NCBI GenBank assembly: GCA_910578765.1
Contig: CAJTRW010000007.1
Coordinates: forward strand, 47,365-70,026
Origin: an uncultured Christensenella sp.
Lineage (GTDB): Bacteria > Bacillota > Clostridia > Christensenellales > Borkfalkiaceae
Length of the DNA: 22,662 bases
Direction of reading: 5' to 3'
Shown one piece after another: positions 12,211 through 19,589 of this stretch. A program made the position numbers and the translations under genes. Under the pieces are notes generated by a model. It had not been told where the DNA came from, did no database searches, and saw only the letters and a list, made by a program, of their open reading frames with translations. Positions within the stretch are counted from its first letter, which is position 1, and every line of letters begins with the position of its first letter.

Positions 12211-14630
12211 TTTTTCTTGCCGCCTTTTTTACGTTGCTTTGCAGACTTTTTCTTTCGTTTATTCGCAGATTTCGTAGCCTGCTTGCTTTTACGCTGCTCT
12301 GCTTTTACCTCGTCTTTAAATTTTAATTTATCCTGCCTGACTTGCTCTTTGCGGACAAGCGTATTCTGGTAACGGGCAACTTCCATACTTGCTTTACGGT
12401 TCAATTTTTGTTGCCGCACATATTCTTTTTGTTTTCCCTTTTCGTACAGTCGCTTTTTCATTTTTTTATACAAAAAGGCAATGCCCCTGAACGGCAGAGA
12501 AACGACCCAAAACAAGCCGTAAAATAAATAGTAAATTCCGTACAGTATTCCTTTGCCGGCAGTCAACAACCCCTTACCGATAACCGGCGCGGCTCCCGGC
12601 ACAAAAACACATATCAGAATTAAAGCAACAATCACTACCACTACAACTATGGCCGCAACTATTAAAACCCACGCCCACCAGGGCACTATAAGTACAGGCT
12701 TTACTTCTTCAAGCGGCGGAGAAATACCGCCTATCGCGTCCGTAGGACTGCTTACAACCGGTATCACCGTGGTTACGCCGTCTTTCGTAAATTCAAGCTC
12801 GATTATATCGAAGTCGAGCTGCACCGTCTCTATCGCTATGTATGATGACGGGCTTAATCCGTCTAAGTTCCTGTTCTGTTTCAATACGTTCCGCGCCATG
12901 GTTACACGATCATTCGGAGTCGTTGCGTCTTTATCCCCGACGTCACGCAGGCATGTGGCGCACGGCGACGAAAAATATGTCGTCGCAGAATACCTGCATA
13001 TAAACACTGTTTTATTATTACCGGCACGACCGAATTCGTACTTTAATTGCTGTACTTCGCCTTTGCCTATTTTCAGGCGCTTCGATACTGTTTCCGCGTC
13101 GCCTTCCAAATCTTCCGACGTCACCTTGACAAGCGCACTCACAACCTCGTTGCCGAAATTGTTTGTTCCGCTGCCACCAAGAAAAAACTGTTTAAGCGCG
13201 CCCATACCATCCTTTTTCGTCACCGTGTTCCAGGACAAAGGCTTTTCGTCCGAGCTTGTTATGGTCTCTCTTGTATAACCTGTAAAACTGTTCTCGTCGA
13301 CCGGCTCATCAAAACCGTAAAATAACTGCTTTGCATACCTGCCCGCAATCGAATTATCGCCAAGCGCCGCGCTGTTGGTTAACAGCTTTTCCTGCAACTG
13401 CGCGGGCGTTACACTCGCCTGTTCATACGGATACGGCGTGCCGCCGGTGTAGAACACCGCGGAGAAGCCCCCGAAATTCAGCTCGGGCGGGAAATTGCTT
13501 TTATATACTTGCGTGCCCTCGGCAAAGTCGTACCATGCCGCCCAGCCGTACGATTCGCCTATGGGAATATTCGAAGCCCAACCATAAGTGTCATAATCTG
13601 AATAGCCCGGAAGCAGTGCGCCGTAAAAGCTTAACAGTACAAAAAGCTTATCCCAGTTATACGTACGCACGTTGCCTATCGCCTGGCATAAAAACGCGTA
13701 TTTACCCGTAAGCTCACTTAAAGGTGCGCCCCGCAAAGAGTTCAACTGCTGATACACATTGTAATCTTCCGTTACCAGCACGGGTTTAAGAATGTGCTCA
13801 TACCATTCGCATACTACCGCCGTAAGCTCGCCGTTGTTTTCAAGCAGCTTATTCGGTACACTGAAAAAGCAGCTGTTGAGCTGGCTCTGGTCGCCGCGGT
13901 AGTAATCACCCTGCGGCCGGTATACCGTGTGCGTTACGTCGAACTGTGCGAAGTCAGTGTAACCGTCCACCGTGCAGCTTAAACTGCTTGTTTCCGACAG
14001 CTCCGTTCCGTAACCCGAAGCATAGCCCCTGTAAGTGTATTCCTGCGTAGCTGGATATTCCGTAACCTTGCCCTGCCTCGATAGCTCTATCCCGCTTATC
14101 TTGTACTTGCGTTCAGACGGGCTTATCTTTGCAAGTATCAGTCTGAGCTGCGTTGACGTAAGCTCTACCTTAAATTTCCAGAACAAACCCTCGTATCCGG
14201 CTTGCGTGGAATAGTTCAATACACGCAGAGTATATTTTTCATATTTTGCGGTTTGGGCGTTACCGTAACTAAACTGTATTTTGTTTCTGTCGCTTTCGTC
14301 GTATGCCGTCTGCTGCGGGTTGTAGATATATGCATATAGCCCGTAATCAGACTGTTTGTCCTTTACGGGCGAATAACAATATTCCACAAACGTTATAAGC
14401 TGCGCGTCGCCGTTCGCTTTATACGGATAATCCGATAAATTAAACGCTTCGCCCGCAATTGTGGAATTCTTTAAATCGTCCAATACGTTCGTACTCTCAT
14501 ACGCCGCTACGACATTTTTTTCTTCCGCGTACGCGTTGCGTCCGATAAATCCCGTATACACTAACGCCGCCGCGAGCAGTATCGCGATTATCAGACGAAC
14601 CGCGCCGCCTGTCTTGCCTGCCACTTTCAT
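12207..14630 (-). CDS. large secreted protein with C-terminal membrane anchor (807 aa)
   Basis: A signal peptide (basic start, hydrophobic core, then R-N-A-Y-A before E-E at about 36/37) sends a roughly 620-residue domain outside the cell. This domain is rich in Tyr, Gly, Ser and Asn, has the repeated style Y-G-L-Y-A-Y-I-Y-N-P-Q, and contains several cysteines. After a proline-rich hinge come a strong transmembrane helix (W-W-A-W-V-L-I-V-A-A-I-V-V) near 655-680 and further hydrophobic segments to about 730. A very basic cytoplasmic tail of about 75 residues ends in G-G-K-K-K. The layout fits a virion tip, adsorption or envelope-spanning assembly protein, similar in plan but not sequence to filamentous-phage pIII. 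I know related sequences only as uncharacterised clostridial proteins. Confidence 0.6.
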   Translation of the reverse strand: MKVAGKTGGAVRLIIAILLAAALVYTGFIGRNAYAEEKNVVAAYESTNVLDDLKNSTIAGEAFNLSDYPYKANGDAQLITFVEYCYSPVKDKQSDYGLYAYIYNPQQTAYDESDRNKIQFSYGNAQTAKYEKYTLRVLNYSTQAGYEGLFWKFKVELTSTQLRLILAKISPSERKYKISGIELSRQGKVTEYPATQEYTYRGYASGYGTELSETSSLSCTVDGYTDFAQFDVTHTVYRPQGDYYRGDQSQLNSCFFSVPNKLLENNGELTAVVCEWYEHILKPVLVTEDYNVYQQLNSLRGAPLSELTGKYAFLCQAIGNVRTYNWDKLFVLLSFYGALLPGYSDYDTYGWASNIPIGESYGWAAWYDFAEGTQVYKSNFPPELNFGGFSAVFYTGGTPYPYEQASVTPAQLQEKLLTNSAALGDNSIAGRYAKQLFYGFDEPVDENSFTGYTRETITSSDEKPLSWNTVTKKDGMGALKQFFLGGSGTNNFGNEVVSALVKVTSEDLEGDAETVSKRLKIGKGEVQQLKYEFGRAGNNKTVFICRYSATTYFSSPCATCLRDVGDKDATTPNDRVTMARNVLKQNRNLDGLSPSSYIAIETVQLDFDIIELEFTKDGVTTVIPVVSSPTDAIGGISPPLEEVKPVLIVPWWAWVLIVAAIVVVVVIVALILICVFVPGAAPVIGKGLLTAGKGILYGIYYLFYGLFWVVSLPFRGIAFLYKKMKKRLYEKGKQKEYVRQQKLNRKASMEVARYQNTLVRKEQVRQDKLKFKDEVKAEQRKSKQATKSANKRKKKSAKQRKKGGKKK

Positions 14631-14640
14631 TCTATCCGCC

Positions 14641-15789
14641 TTAGACTATTACGTCGGTTATGTTTAATTGTACGTTTGGTGTTATGCCTTTACCGTATTT
14701 CTCGCCCGTTAAACTGAAATATCCGTTTCTTTTCAATGAACCCGACAAGTCTATCCTGTTTCCGTACAGTTCTTGTTTAAGCTCTATCTTATATTCACAA
14801 GTAAACACTTCGTAATTCGTGTGACTTGCTTTAAACGACAGATAAGCGTGATACCATGCGTATTTTATCGCGTCCTTGTGCGCCTCGTCATATTCGTTAT
14901 AGCCTGCGATAAAGTCCGCATAGTTAAACCGGTAATCTACGTAAAAGTTATTCGAGACGACGTCATATCGTGCCGTTATATTCTCTATCGAAACCTCTTT
15001 GCGCAACGGCTCTATGTTGAATTTTAAATATTTGCTGAGTTCATTTAAATAACCGCTGTTAACCGACGTACTGAATTTTACTACACTTAAATCACCTACT
15101 ATCGTTCCGACGTTGAGGTCTAATTGCGCCGTAAAAGTCAATTCGTCGTCAATGTCCGATACAGGACGCTCTGCTTTGTTTATGGTTACGTTCCTTAAAC
15201 AGTCCACCGTGCATACTGCCGGCTGTATCGTTACGCTGTTCCTCACGCGTACCGTTATTCTAATTTGCTCGCCAAAGCGGTTAAACTCGCTATTAGCAGA
15301 ACCCGAAAAGGTTACATCTGCACTCGCACTGCCGTCGTACGTAGGTGTTATTCCGATATATTCGTTTACAACTTCACTCGACGCCCAGTCCGAATTGGGA
15401 TTTACCCAATCAGCCGCCCAGTCATATTCTGCGTTTATATACTCGTTTGATAGTTGCGCCGTAAGTGTAAACCTTTTTTCACTCGCCGTCGCACCGGGTA
15501 AAATAACCATTGTTTCCGGCATGGCATACAGTCCGTTTGTCCTCATAACCCTGCCGTCCGAAGCATAAGCTGTAATTTCTCCGTCGCCCTCTATATCGTC
15601 CGGATATTCATTGTTTCCGGGCTCGTCTGTTCCACCGGTTGAGTCTTCGCTGTTTTCGTTCTTTATGTGCCATTTCGAAATGTCCGGCTCTTGAAACCAT
15701 TTCCCATCCCTGCGCGATACAAAGCCGAAGCCGCAGACTATGCCTGCGGTTATTATTAAGCCCATTATTACAGCTATAAACTTTTTCAT
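14641..15789 (-). CDS. anchored Ig-like surface protein (382 aa)
   Basis: An N-terminal hydrophobic segment (M-K-K-F-I-A-V-I-M-G-L-I-I-T-A-G-I-V-C-G-F) is a signal or anchor. A Glu, Asp, Asn and Gly-rich linker follows to about residue 75. Residues about 85-200 follow a bacterial Ig-like (Big_2-type) pattern: F-T-L-T-A-Q-L, W-A-S-S-E-V-V-N-E-Y-I-G-I-T-P-T-Y-D-G-S-A and F-G-E-Q-I-R-I-T-V. The rest is beta-rich. The adjacent upstream protein has the same Ig-like pattern, so the pair probably arose by duplication and may form a heteromer outside the membrane. The stop lies 10 bases before the 807-residue gene. A structural or minor-coat role is inferred. Confidence 0.6.
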   Translation of the reverse strand: MKKFIAVIMGLIITAGIVCGFGFVSRRDGKWFQEPDISKWHIKNENSEDSTGGTDEPGNNEYPDDIEGDGEITAYASDGRVMRTNGLYAMPETMVILPGATASEKRFTLTAQLSNEYINAEYDWAADWVNPNSDWASSEVVNEYIGITPTYDGSASADVTFSGSANSEFNRFGEQIRITVRVRNSVTIQPAVCTVDCLRNVTINKAERPVSDIDDELTFTAQLDLNVGTIVGDLSVVKFSTSVNSGYLNELSKYLKFNIEPLRKEVSIENITARYDVVSNNFYVDYRFNYADFIAGYNEYDEAHKDAIKYAWYHAYLSFKASHTNYEVFTCEYKIELKQELYGNRIDLSGSLKRNGYFSLTGEKYGKGITPNVQLNITDVIV

Positions 15790-16811
15790 ACTATTACCAC
15801 CCCGTCGCCGATATTTACGTCCTCAGGATATACCGTAAACTCGTTTAAATTGTTAAGCCCGAAATCGTTCTGATTTTCGAAGCTGCCTATCGTTTCGCCG
15901 TTGTATTCATATACGCCTTTGAACTTGAATAAAAATAAGAAATTGTCGTTATACTCGGCTTCATTCGCTTTTAAATACTTGCCGATTACCGACATTGCGC
16001 TGTCCAAGTCGCTTTCGCTGAACTCGTCGTCCGCCTCTCTCATAGCTTGGTAAATTATGCTCCGCGCCGTCATTCTGTCATCCGGTATTACATTGAATAT
16101 TTTGTAGTTGTTCTGTATCGTATACCCTGCCGACTGCAACGCCGTTATTATACCTTCGGCGAAGTTTATCGTTACGTCGCCCTTTATCGTTGGCTCTACC
16201 GTGCCGACGTCGTATTCGATTTCATTAAATGAAAAGTTTTCCGTCGTACTACCTATATATTTTGCTTCCCCGCCCCAGAAATCCAGCGGTACTTTTAAAT
16301 AATCTATATCGACTTCCGCCGATATTTCGGAATTATAAAGCGACATGCACGACAGCCAAATTCGTCTGTGGAAGGGTTTTAAGCAGGTCAACGTCACGCC
16401 CGGCGCGTTATTCTCGTCCGGCGTCATTTGTATGTAGTCCTCAACCGCGCTGAGTCCCTGCGCATACATAGACCACTCGACTTTCGTTTCCGTCGCGTCC
16501 GCGGGCGTAAAGCTTGCTTCTATGCGCACCGTTTTAGGCTCGCCGCTTTCCACCGACGTGGTTAAACTTATTCCGTTTTCTTCCGATATACTTATCGTAA
16601 GCGGGGATTTGCCCGCGGCGGGCTTGTCCGGCTTCTTGCCCCACTTCAACGGGTTCCAGACCATACCCAACGCAAGCGAAGTTATTACGTACGCCACCGC
16701 CAATAAAAAGGCAAGCCCTGCGATTATCTTTGCGCCCGTGTGATTTGACTTTCCGGCATAACCGCCCCCGCGGTTGTTGCCTCTGTTGTTGTAATGCTTC
16801 TTCTTTGACAT
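15786..16811 (-). CDS. anchored Ig-like surface protein, first gene of structural operon (341 aa)
   Basis: A basic, Asn and Gly-rich cytoplasmic start (residues 1-28) leads into a transmembrane helix at about 30-52 (I-I-A-G-L-A-F-L-L-A-V-A-Y-V-I-T). The outside part has an Ig-like pattern at about 70-170: I-R-or-V-R-I-E-A-S-F-T-P-A-D-A-T-E-T-K-V-E-W-S type strand order, D-Y-I-Q-M-T-P-D and C-L-K-P-F-H-R-R-I-W-L. A beta-rich C-terminal half follows. It is a type II membrane protein paralogous to its neighbour at 14641-15789. AAGGAG lies 12 bases and AGGA three bases before the ATG. The stop overlaps the next start (ATGA). Confidence 0.6.
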   Translation of the reverse strand: MSKKKHYNNRGNNRGGGYAGKSNHTGAKIIAGLAFLLAVAYVITSLALGMVWNPLKWGKKPDKPAAGKSPLTISISEENGISLTTSVESGEPKTVRIEASFTPADATETKVEWSMYAQGLSAVEDYIQMTPDENNAPGVTLTCLKPFHRRIWLSCMSLYNSEISAEVDIDYLKVPLDFWGGEAKYIGSTTENFSFNEIEYDVGTVEPTIKGDVTINFAEGIITALQSAGYTIQNNYKIFNVIPDDRMTARSIIYQAMREADDEFSESDLDSAMSVIGKYLKANEAEYNDNFLFLFKFKGVYEYNGETIGSFENQNDFGLNNLNEFTVYPEDVNIGDGVVIV

Positions 16812-16880
16812 TTCCTTTTTCTACTCCTTTTTGCTTCTACAACGTTCGACAAATATCTTGCACGCTCTCAGACCGCCGTA

Positions 16881-16919
16881 AATACCCCTATTTCGCCCGA
16901 TAGCTTCGGCACGGGTATT
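16881..16919 (-). promoter_or_regulatory. hairpin in the leader of the structural operon
   Basis: On the minus strand AATACCC and GGGTATT form an outer stem around an inner CCGA/TCGG hairpin, within the untranslated leader between the promoter at 16965-16994 and the start at 16811. It could be an attenuator, an mRNA stabiliser or a DNA-level signal. No T-tract follows, so it is not a simple terminator. Confidence 0.4.
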
Positions 16920-16942
16920 AATTAGACCAGGTGCAAAGCGTT

Positions 16943-17009
16943 ATACCTAATCAGGTATACCAGCAGTATAACATACCTATTTAGGTATTGTCAACACCTA
17001 AATAGGTAT
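16943..17009. promoter_or_regulatory. three operators of the CI-like repressor
   Basis: Three 16-base dyads share ATACCT-n4-AGGTAT: 16943-16958 (centre AATC), 16973-16988 (centre ATTT) and 16994-17009 (centre AAAT, first arm ACACCT with one mismatch). Start-to-start spacing is 30 and 21 bases. The middle site fills the spacer of the leftward promoter. The right-hand site sits in the probable promoter of the repressor gene. The arrangement mirrors the one at 11531-11599 (spacing 22 and 30). Confidence 0.85.
16965..16994 (-). promoter_or_regulatory. leftward promoter of the structural operon
   Basis: On the minus strand a perfect TTGACA (16989-16994) and TATACT (16965-16970) are 18 bases apart, and the spacer contains operator 2. 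Transcription should start near 16958, inside operator 1. The -35 box overlaps a plus-strand TTGTCA that may serve the repressor gene. Confidence 0.75.
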
Positions 17010-17027
17010 GTGTGATATCATTTTTTT

Positions 17028-17684
17028 ATGTTTAAAAATAAATTACTGGACTTAATGGCAGAAAAATCAATATCAAGTCAACGTCAATTAAGTTTATTAA
17101 CCGATATCCCTACAACAACTATTAGCGGTTGGATTAACGCGGGAAGACTTCCGGATTATTCAGCAATTAAGAAGCTTTCAAAATTTTTTAATATTTCTAC
17201 CGACGAATTACTTGAACAAGAAGATTTTGAATTATCTACCAGAAATGTATTATGTGATTTTGAAACTGAAAAACGTGAACCAAACGCAAACTCCTTAATA
17301 GATTTTTCTGATATTTTAAAAGATTTAAGATTCGAAAAAAACGTTACGCAAGGTGTAGTAGCAAAAAGTTGTGGACTTACTCCTACTTGTATTTGTCAAT
17401 TAGAAACGGGGGCACGAAACCCTACGGGGTCAACGATTATTGCGCTTGCAAAGTATTTCGACGTGTCCGCGGACTACCTACTTGGACTTACTTCGGACGA
17501 CGGTGCGGAGCTGTACTCTGCCCCCACTGCCGGCACGATGCACGAAACTCTTTCTCCCGACGAGCGCGAGCTTGTGGAAAGATACCGAGCATTGGACGAT
17601 AAGCTGAAAAAGATTGTTATGGACGGCATTAAAGTTTACGGTGGCGCAAACGAATTAGTTTCCAAATCAGGAAAAAAGGTTTAA
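17028..17684 (+). CDS. CI-like repressor with two XRE domains (218 aa)
   Basis: Two helix-turn-helix domains lie in one chain: residues about 5-65 (I-S-S-Q-R-Q-L-S-L-L-T-D-I-P-T-T-T-I-S-G-W, ending F-N-I-S-T-D-E-L-L) and about 95-160 (L-R-F-E-K-N-V-T-Q-G-V-V-A-K-S-C-G-L, ending F-D-V-S-A-D-Y-L-L-G-L). A helical tail follows (L-S-P-D-E-R-E-L-V-E-R-Y-R-A-L). There is no LexA-type peptidase, so induction by RecA self-cleavage is unlikely. It probably binds the ATACCT operators just upstream, blocking the structural operon. The ATG has no Shine-Dalgarno and lies 9 bases after a TGATAT -10 candidate, so the mRNA may be leaderless. The first 400 bases are AT-rich and the last 250 clearly GC-richer, which suggests a fusion of two regulators. 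Confidence 0.85.
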   Translation: MFKNKLLDLMAEKSISSQRQLSLLTDIPTTTISGWINAGRLPDYSAIKKLSKFFNISTDELLEQEDFELSTRNVLCDFETEKREPNANSLIDFSDILKDLRFEKNVTQGVVAKSCGLTPTCICQLETGARNPTGSTIIALAKYFDVSADYLLGLTSDDGAELYSAPTAGTMHETLSPDERELVERYRALDDKLKKIVMDGIKVYGGANELVSKSGKKV

Positions 17685-17688
17685 AATT

Positions 17689-17715
17689 CCCCCTACAACA
17701 CTTTTTTGTAGGGGG
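17689..17715 (+). promoter_or_regulatory. hairpin covering the integrase ribosome binding site
   Basis: CCCCCTACA (17689-17697) and TGTAGGGGG (17707-17715) form a perfect nine-base stem around a nine-base loop. The GGGGG of the second arm is the only Shine-Dalgarno-like sequence before the ATG at 17721. If this forms in the mRNA it would hide the start. It may also act as a weak terminator after the repressor gene, but the T-run lies in the loop, not after the stem. Confidence 0.6.
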
Positions 17716-17720
17716 TAATT

Positions 17721-18944
17721 ATGATATTAACAAATGAAGATTTTAACGGATTACTGCAAATACAAACAATATTGCAAGCTATTGTCAGGAATGCCGTTAT
17801 GTCAGAATGCGAGGAGGAACACGAACGAAATTTTGATATAACAATAAAAGAAACAAGTGCATTTGATTTAATTCTATCAAAAAGGAGAAAACAAATGCCT
17901 CAGAAATACAGGTTAATTTTTACAGAACAATGGTTTAAAGATCATACACGATTAAAGCCGAACGGAGTTTACGAAATTAGGTGCAGTATCGATAAGATAC
18001 CCATATCCGGTTCCAGCAAAGACCTTGACACAGCTATAAAAAAATTTATTAAAGCGCTTTCAAATTCAGACGAAAATGCGAAACGAAACCGGAAAGAGGA
18101 AAAGCCGAAACACGTACTCTTCCTTGCATTTGCCGAAAAATGGTTTGAAATAGTTAAGAAGCCAACGGTAAAGCCTATCACTTATCAAAGCTTTTTATCA
18201 GTGCATAAGGCGCACATTGCTCCTTACTTCAGGGGAAAGTATATCGACGAGCTTACCGCAATGCAAATTCAACCGCTCTTTTCTAAGTTATACAAGATAG
18301 GTCACACGAAAGCGGCAATAAATGTCCATTTACTTTTAAATCAGATATTTAAAGCAGCAATCGCCGAACGATTGATAAGTTTCAACCCTATGGACGGTGT
18401 TACTATTTTGAAACACCATGCTAAAAACGGAAAGGCACTTACTTATGCAGAAGAAAGAGAATTTTTACTAAAACTTGAAAAAAGTAAATTTAAGCTGACT
18501 TATATTCTTATGCTTTTTTGCGGCATGCGCAGAGCCGAGCTCTCTTCCGCCCGTATTGAAAATTATTTCATTTTCGTTAAAAACGGTAAACAGAGATTGA
18601 CTGAAATACAAACCGAAAGAAAGATTCCCATTACTCCTATGCTTGCCCGCTATATCGAAGGCGTTTCAAAAAAAGAATTCAGAGAAGCTGTCGGCTATAG
18701 CTGCGACATGTTGAGTCGAGCGTTTAAATCCCTGTGCCCCTCCCACCACCTGCACGAATTGCGACATACGTTTGTCACAAGGTGTCAAGAGTGCGGCGTG
18801 CCGCGCGAGGTTGTTTCTGTTTGGTGTGGACACGCTGCCGATGACACAATGACTTCAAATGTATATACTCATTTTTCAGATGAATTTATGCAAGCCGAAG
18901 GTAAAAAAGTAGACTATTCTGAACGTTTATATAATAGTAAATAG
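17721..18944 (+). CDS. int: tyrosine-type site-specific integrase (407 aa)
   Basis: This enzyme recombines the element into the tRNA-Leu site 90 bases downstream and helps excise it. Residues about 60-115 form an arm-type DNA-binding region, about 130-225 the SAM-like core-binding domain (F-L-A-F-A-E-K-W-F to L-I-S-F-N-P-M), and about 240-395 the catalytic domain. Catalytic residues visible are Arg in C-G-M-R-R-A-E-L, Lys in E-R-K-I-P-I-T, H-E-L-R-H, G-H in W-C-G-H-A, and the nucleophile Tyr in N-V-Y-T-H. An internal ATG at 17895 has a much better ribosome binding site (AGGAG, 7-base spacing) and would give a 349-residue protein starting M-P-Q-K-Y, a normal length. The 58-residue extension may be a regulated longer form or an unrelated in-frame stretch. 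Confidence 0.92.
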   Translation: MILTNEDFNGLLQIQTILQAIVRNAVMSECEEEHERNFDITIKETSAFDLILSKRRKQMPQKYRLIFTEQWFKDHTRLKPNGVYEIRCSIDKIPISGSSKDLDTAIKKFIKALSNSDENAKRNRKEEKPKHVLFLAFAEKWFEIVKKPTVKPITYQSFLSVHKAHIAPYFRGKYIDELTAMQIQPLFSKLYKIGHTKAAINVHLLLNQIFKAAIAERLISFNPMDGVTILKHHAKNGKALTYAEEREFLLKLEKSKFKLTYILMLFCGMRRAELSSARIENYFIFVKNGKQRLTEIQTERKIPITPMLARYIEGVSKKEFREAVGYSCDMLSRAFKSLCPSHHLHELRHTFVTRCQECGVPREVVSVWCGHAADDTMTSNVYTHFSDEFMQAEGKKVDYSERLYNSK

Positions 18945-19000
18945 CGTAAGTCCCAATTCAATCCCAACCTAATTTTGCTATTTTTATCGCAAAAACTAAG

Positions 19001-19026
19001 AAAAACACTTTAATATAGTGCTTTTT
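19001..19026 (+). terminator. terminator of the integrase gene
   Basis: CACT and AGTG pair around a seven-base loop, flanked by AAAAA and followed by CTTTTT. It lies 57 bases after the integrase stop, immediately before the attachment site. Confidence 0.65.
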
Positions 19027-19034
19027 CAGTACGA

Positions 19035-19091
19035 TTAAAGTTCAGGTTCCTGTGGGTGACCGTGGGGGTTCAAATCCCTTCATCCGCACCA
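19035..19091 (+). other. 3' part of tRNA-Leu (UAA), probable attachment site attR
   Basis: From TTAAAG in the anticodon loop onward the sequence reads as a type II tRNA: TTCAG anticodon-stem strand, a long variable arm, a T-arm GGGGG-TTCAAAT-CCCTT, acceptor strand CATCCGC, A and CCA. No D-arm or 5' acceptor strand (GCGGATG expected) precedes it, so the gene is incomplete. A TTAA anticodon loop and the long variable arm indicate Leu-UAA. A tRNA 3' end beside a tyrosine integrase is the usual right junction of an integrated element. The sequence right of 19091 would be host DNA or a second element. The matching intact tRNA is not in the window. Confidence 0.8.
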
Positions 19092-19162
19092 AGACAGACA
19101 GAGTTTGAACCTCAAATACGTATTCGTAAACGGGGTTGCAGGCTTTGTCGCAAAAAGGTAAA

Positions 19163-19202
19163 AGTAAAACGGCAATGAGTTTAGGCTCGTTGCCGTTTTA
19201 CT
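19163..19202. terminator. bidirectional terminator-like hairpin
   Basis: A 17-base stem (AGTAAAACGGCAATGAG with its complement, one G-T pair) around a six-base loop, with A- and T-runs within the stem on both sides. It would end transcription of the original tRNA gene. Confidence 0.7.
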
Positions 19203-19293
19203 ATGTCCCACCCAAGAGAACTCACCCTAATGCGCATAAATTAAGATAAATATATTTCGTCATAGATTTACAAGTTTCTACGTTTTTTACGCC

Positions 19294-19330
19294 AAAAGTG
19301 TTACACGTTACGGGGTGGCGTGGTAATACT
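19294..19330. repeat. imperfect direct repeat, copy 1
   Basis: It begins AAAAGTGTTACA, then GTGGCGT, and ends GGTAATACT. Copy 2 at 19383-19424 begins AAAAGTGTGACA, has GTGGCGT at the matching place and ends AGTAATACT. Confidence 0.6.
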
Positions 19331-19340
19331 ATACGCCACA

Positions 19341-19365
19341 GCGTGGGCGGCTTCGCCGCCCACGC
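19341..19365. repeat. perfect 11-bp hairpin
   Basis: GCGTGGGCGGC and GCCGCCCACGC pair perfectly around a TTC loop. It has no T-tract at its foot, so it is more likely a DNA or RNA structure signal than a terminator. Confidence 0.7.
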
Positions 19366-19382
19366 ATATTGTCGTTTTTATC

Positions 19383-19424
19383 AAAAGTGTGACAGTGTGA
19401 CATAGTGGCGTATAAAGTAATACT
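19383..19424. repeat. imperfect direct repeat, copy 2
   Basis: It matches copy 1 at 19294-19330 at both ends and in the central GTGGCGT. It contains the short tandem TGTGACAG-TGTGACA. Its GTGGCGTATA is also the inverse of TATACGCCAC just after copy 1. Confidence 0.6.
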
Positions 19425-19430
19425 AATAAA

Positions 19431-19589
19431 TTACTTATTATCGGTTGCCTTTTGAACGATAACTTTACCGTTCTTTATTTCAATAAGCATTTTGTCTTTA
19501 CATTTCGGGCAGTAGATTTCTATTGTAGAGCCGTCACCAGCCTTTAATAGTTTGTACCCGCATTCGGGGCATACAACGTAATATGTCAT
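19431..19589 (-). CDS. small zinc-ribbon protein (52 aa)
   Basis: The protein begins M-T-Y-Y-V-V-C-P-E-C-G and has a second pair C-P-K-C at 27-30, ending in a basic strand with I-K-N-G-K-V-I-V. It is a two-knuckle zinc ribbon of the Com-like type, a group of small regulators known from phages and mobile elements. The start overlaps the preceding stop as ATGA, so it is translated with the similar zinc-ribbon gene upstream. The function is not known. It may bind nucleic acid. Confidence 0.65.
   Translation of the reverse strand: MTYYVVCPECGYKLLKAGDGSTIEIYCPKCKDKMLIEIKNGKVIVQKATDNK

Larger units (their letters stand above)
19092..19430. other. gene-free region with repeats right of the attachment site
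   Basis: No ORF is supportable. The stretch holds the hairpin at 19163-19202, two diverged direct repeats (19294-19330, 19383-19424) and a strong GC-rich hairpin between them. It could carry a replication, transfer or recombination site of the right-hand module, or the former downstream region of the tRNA gene. Confidence 0.5.

Noticed and set aside
12553..13278. 241-residue plus-strand ORF opposite the 807-residue gene
   Set aside because: Low-complexity Thr/Ser translation opposite a gene with a clear signal peptide, membrane helices and operon overlaps; it is a shadow frame.
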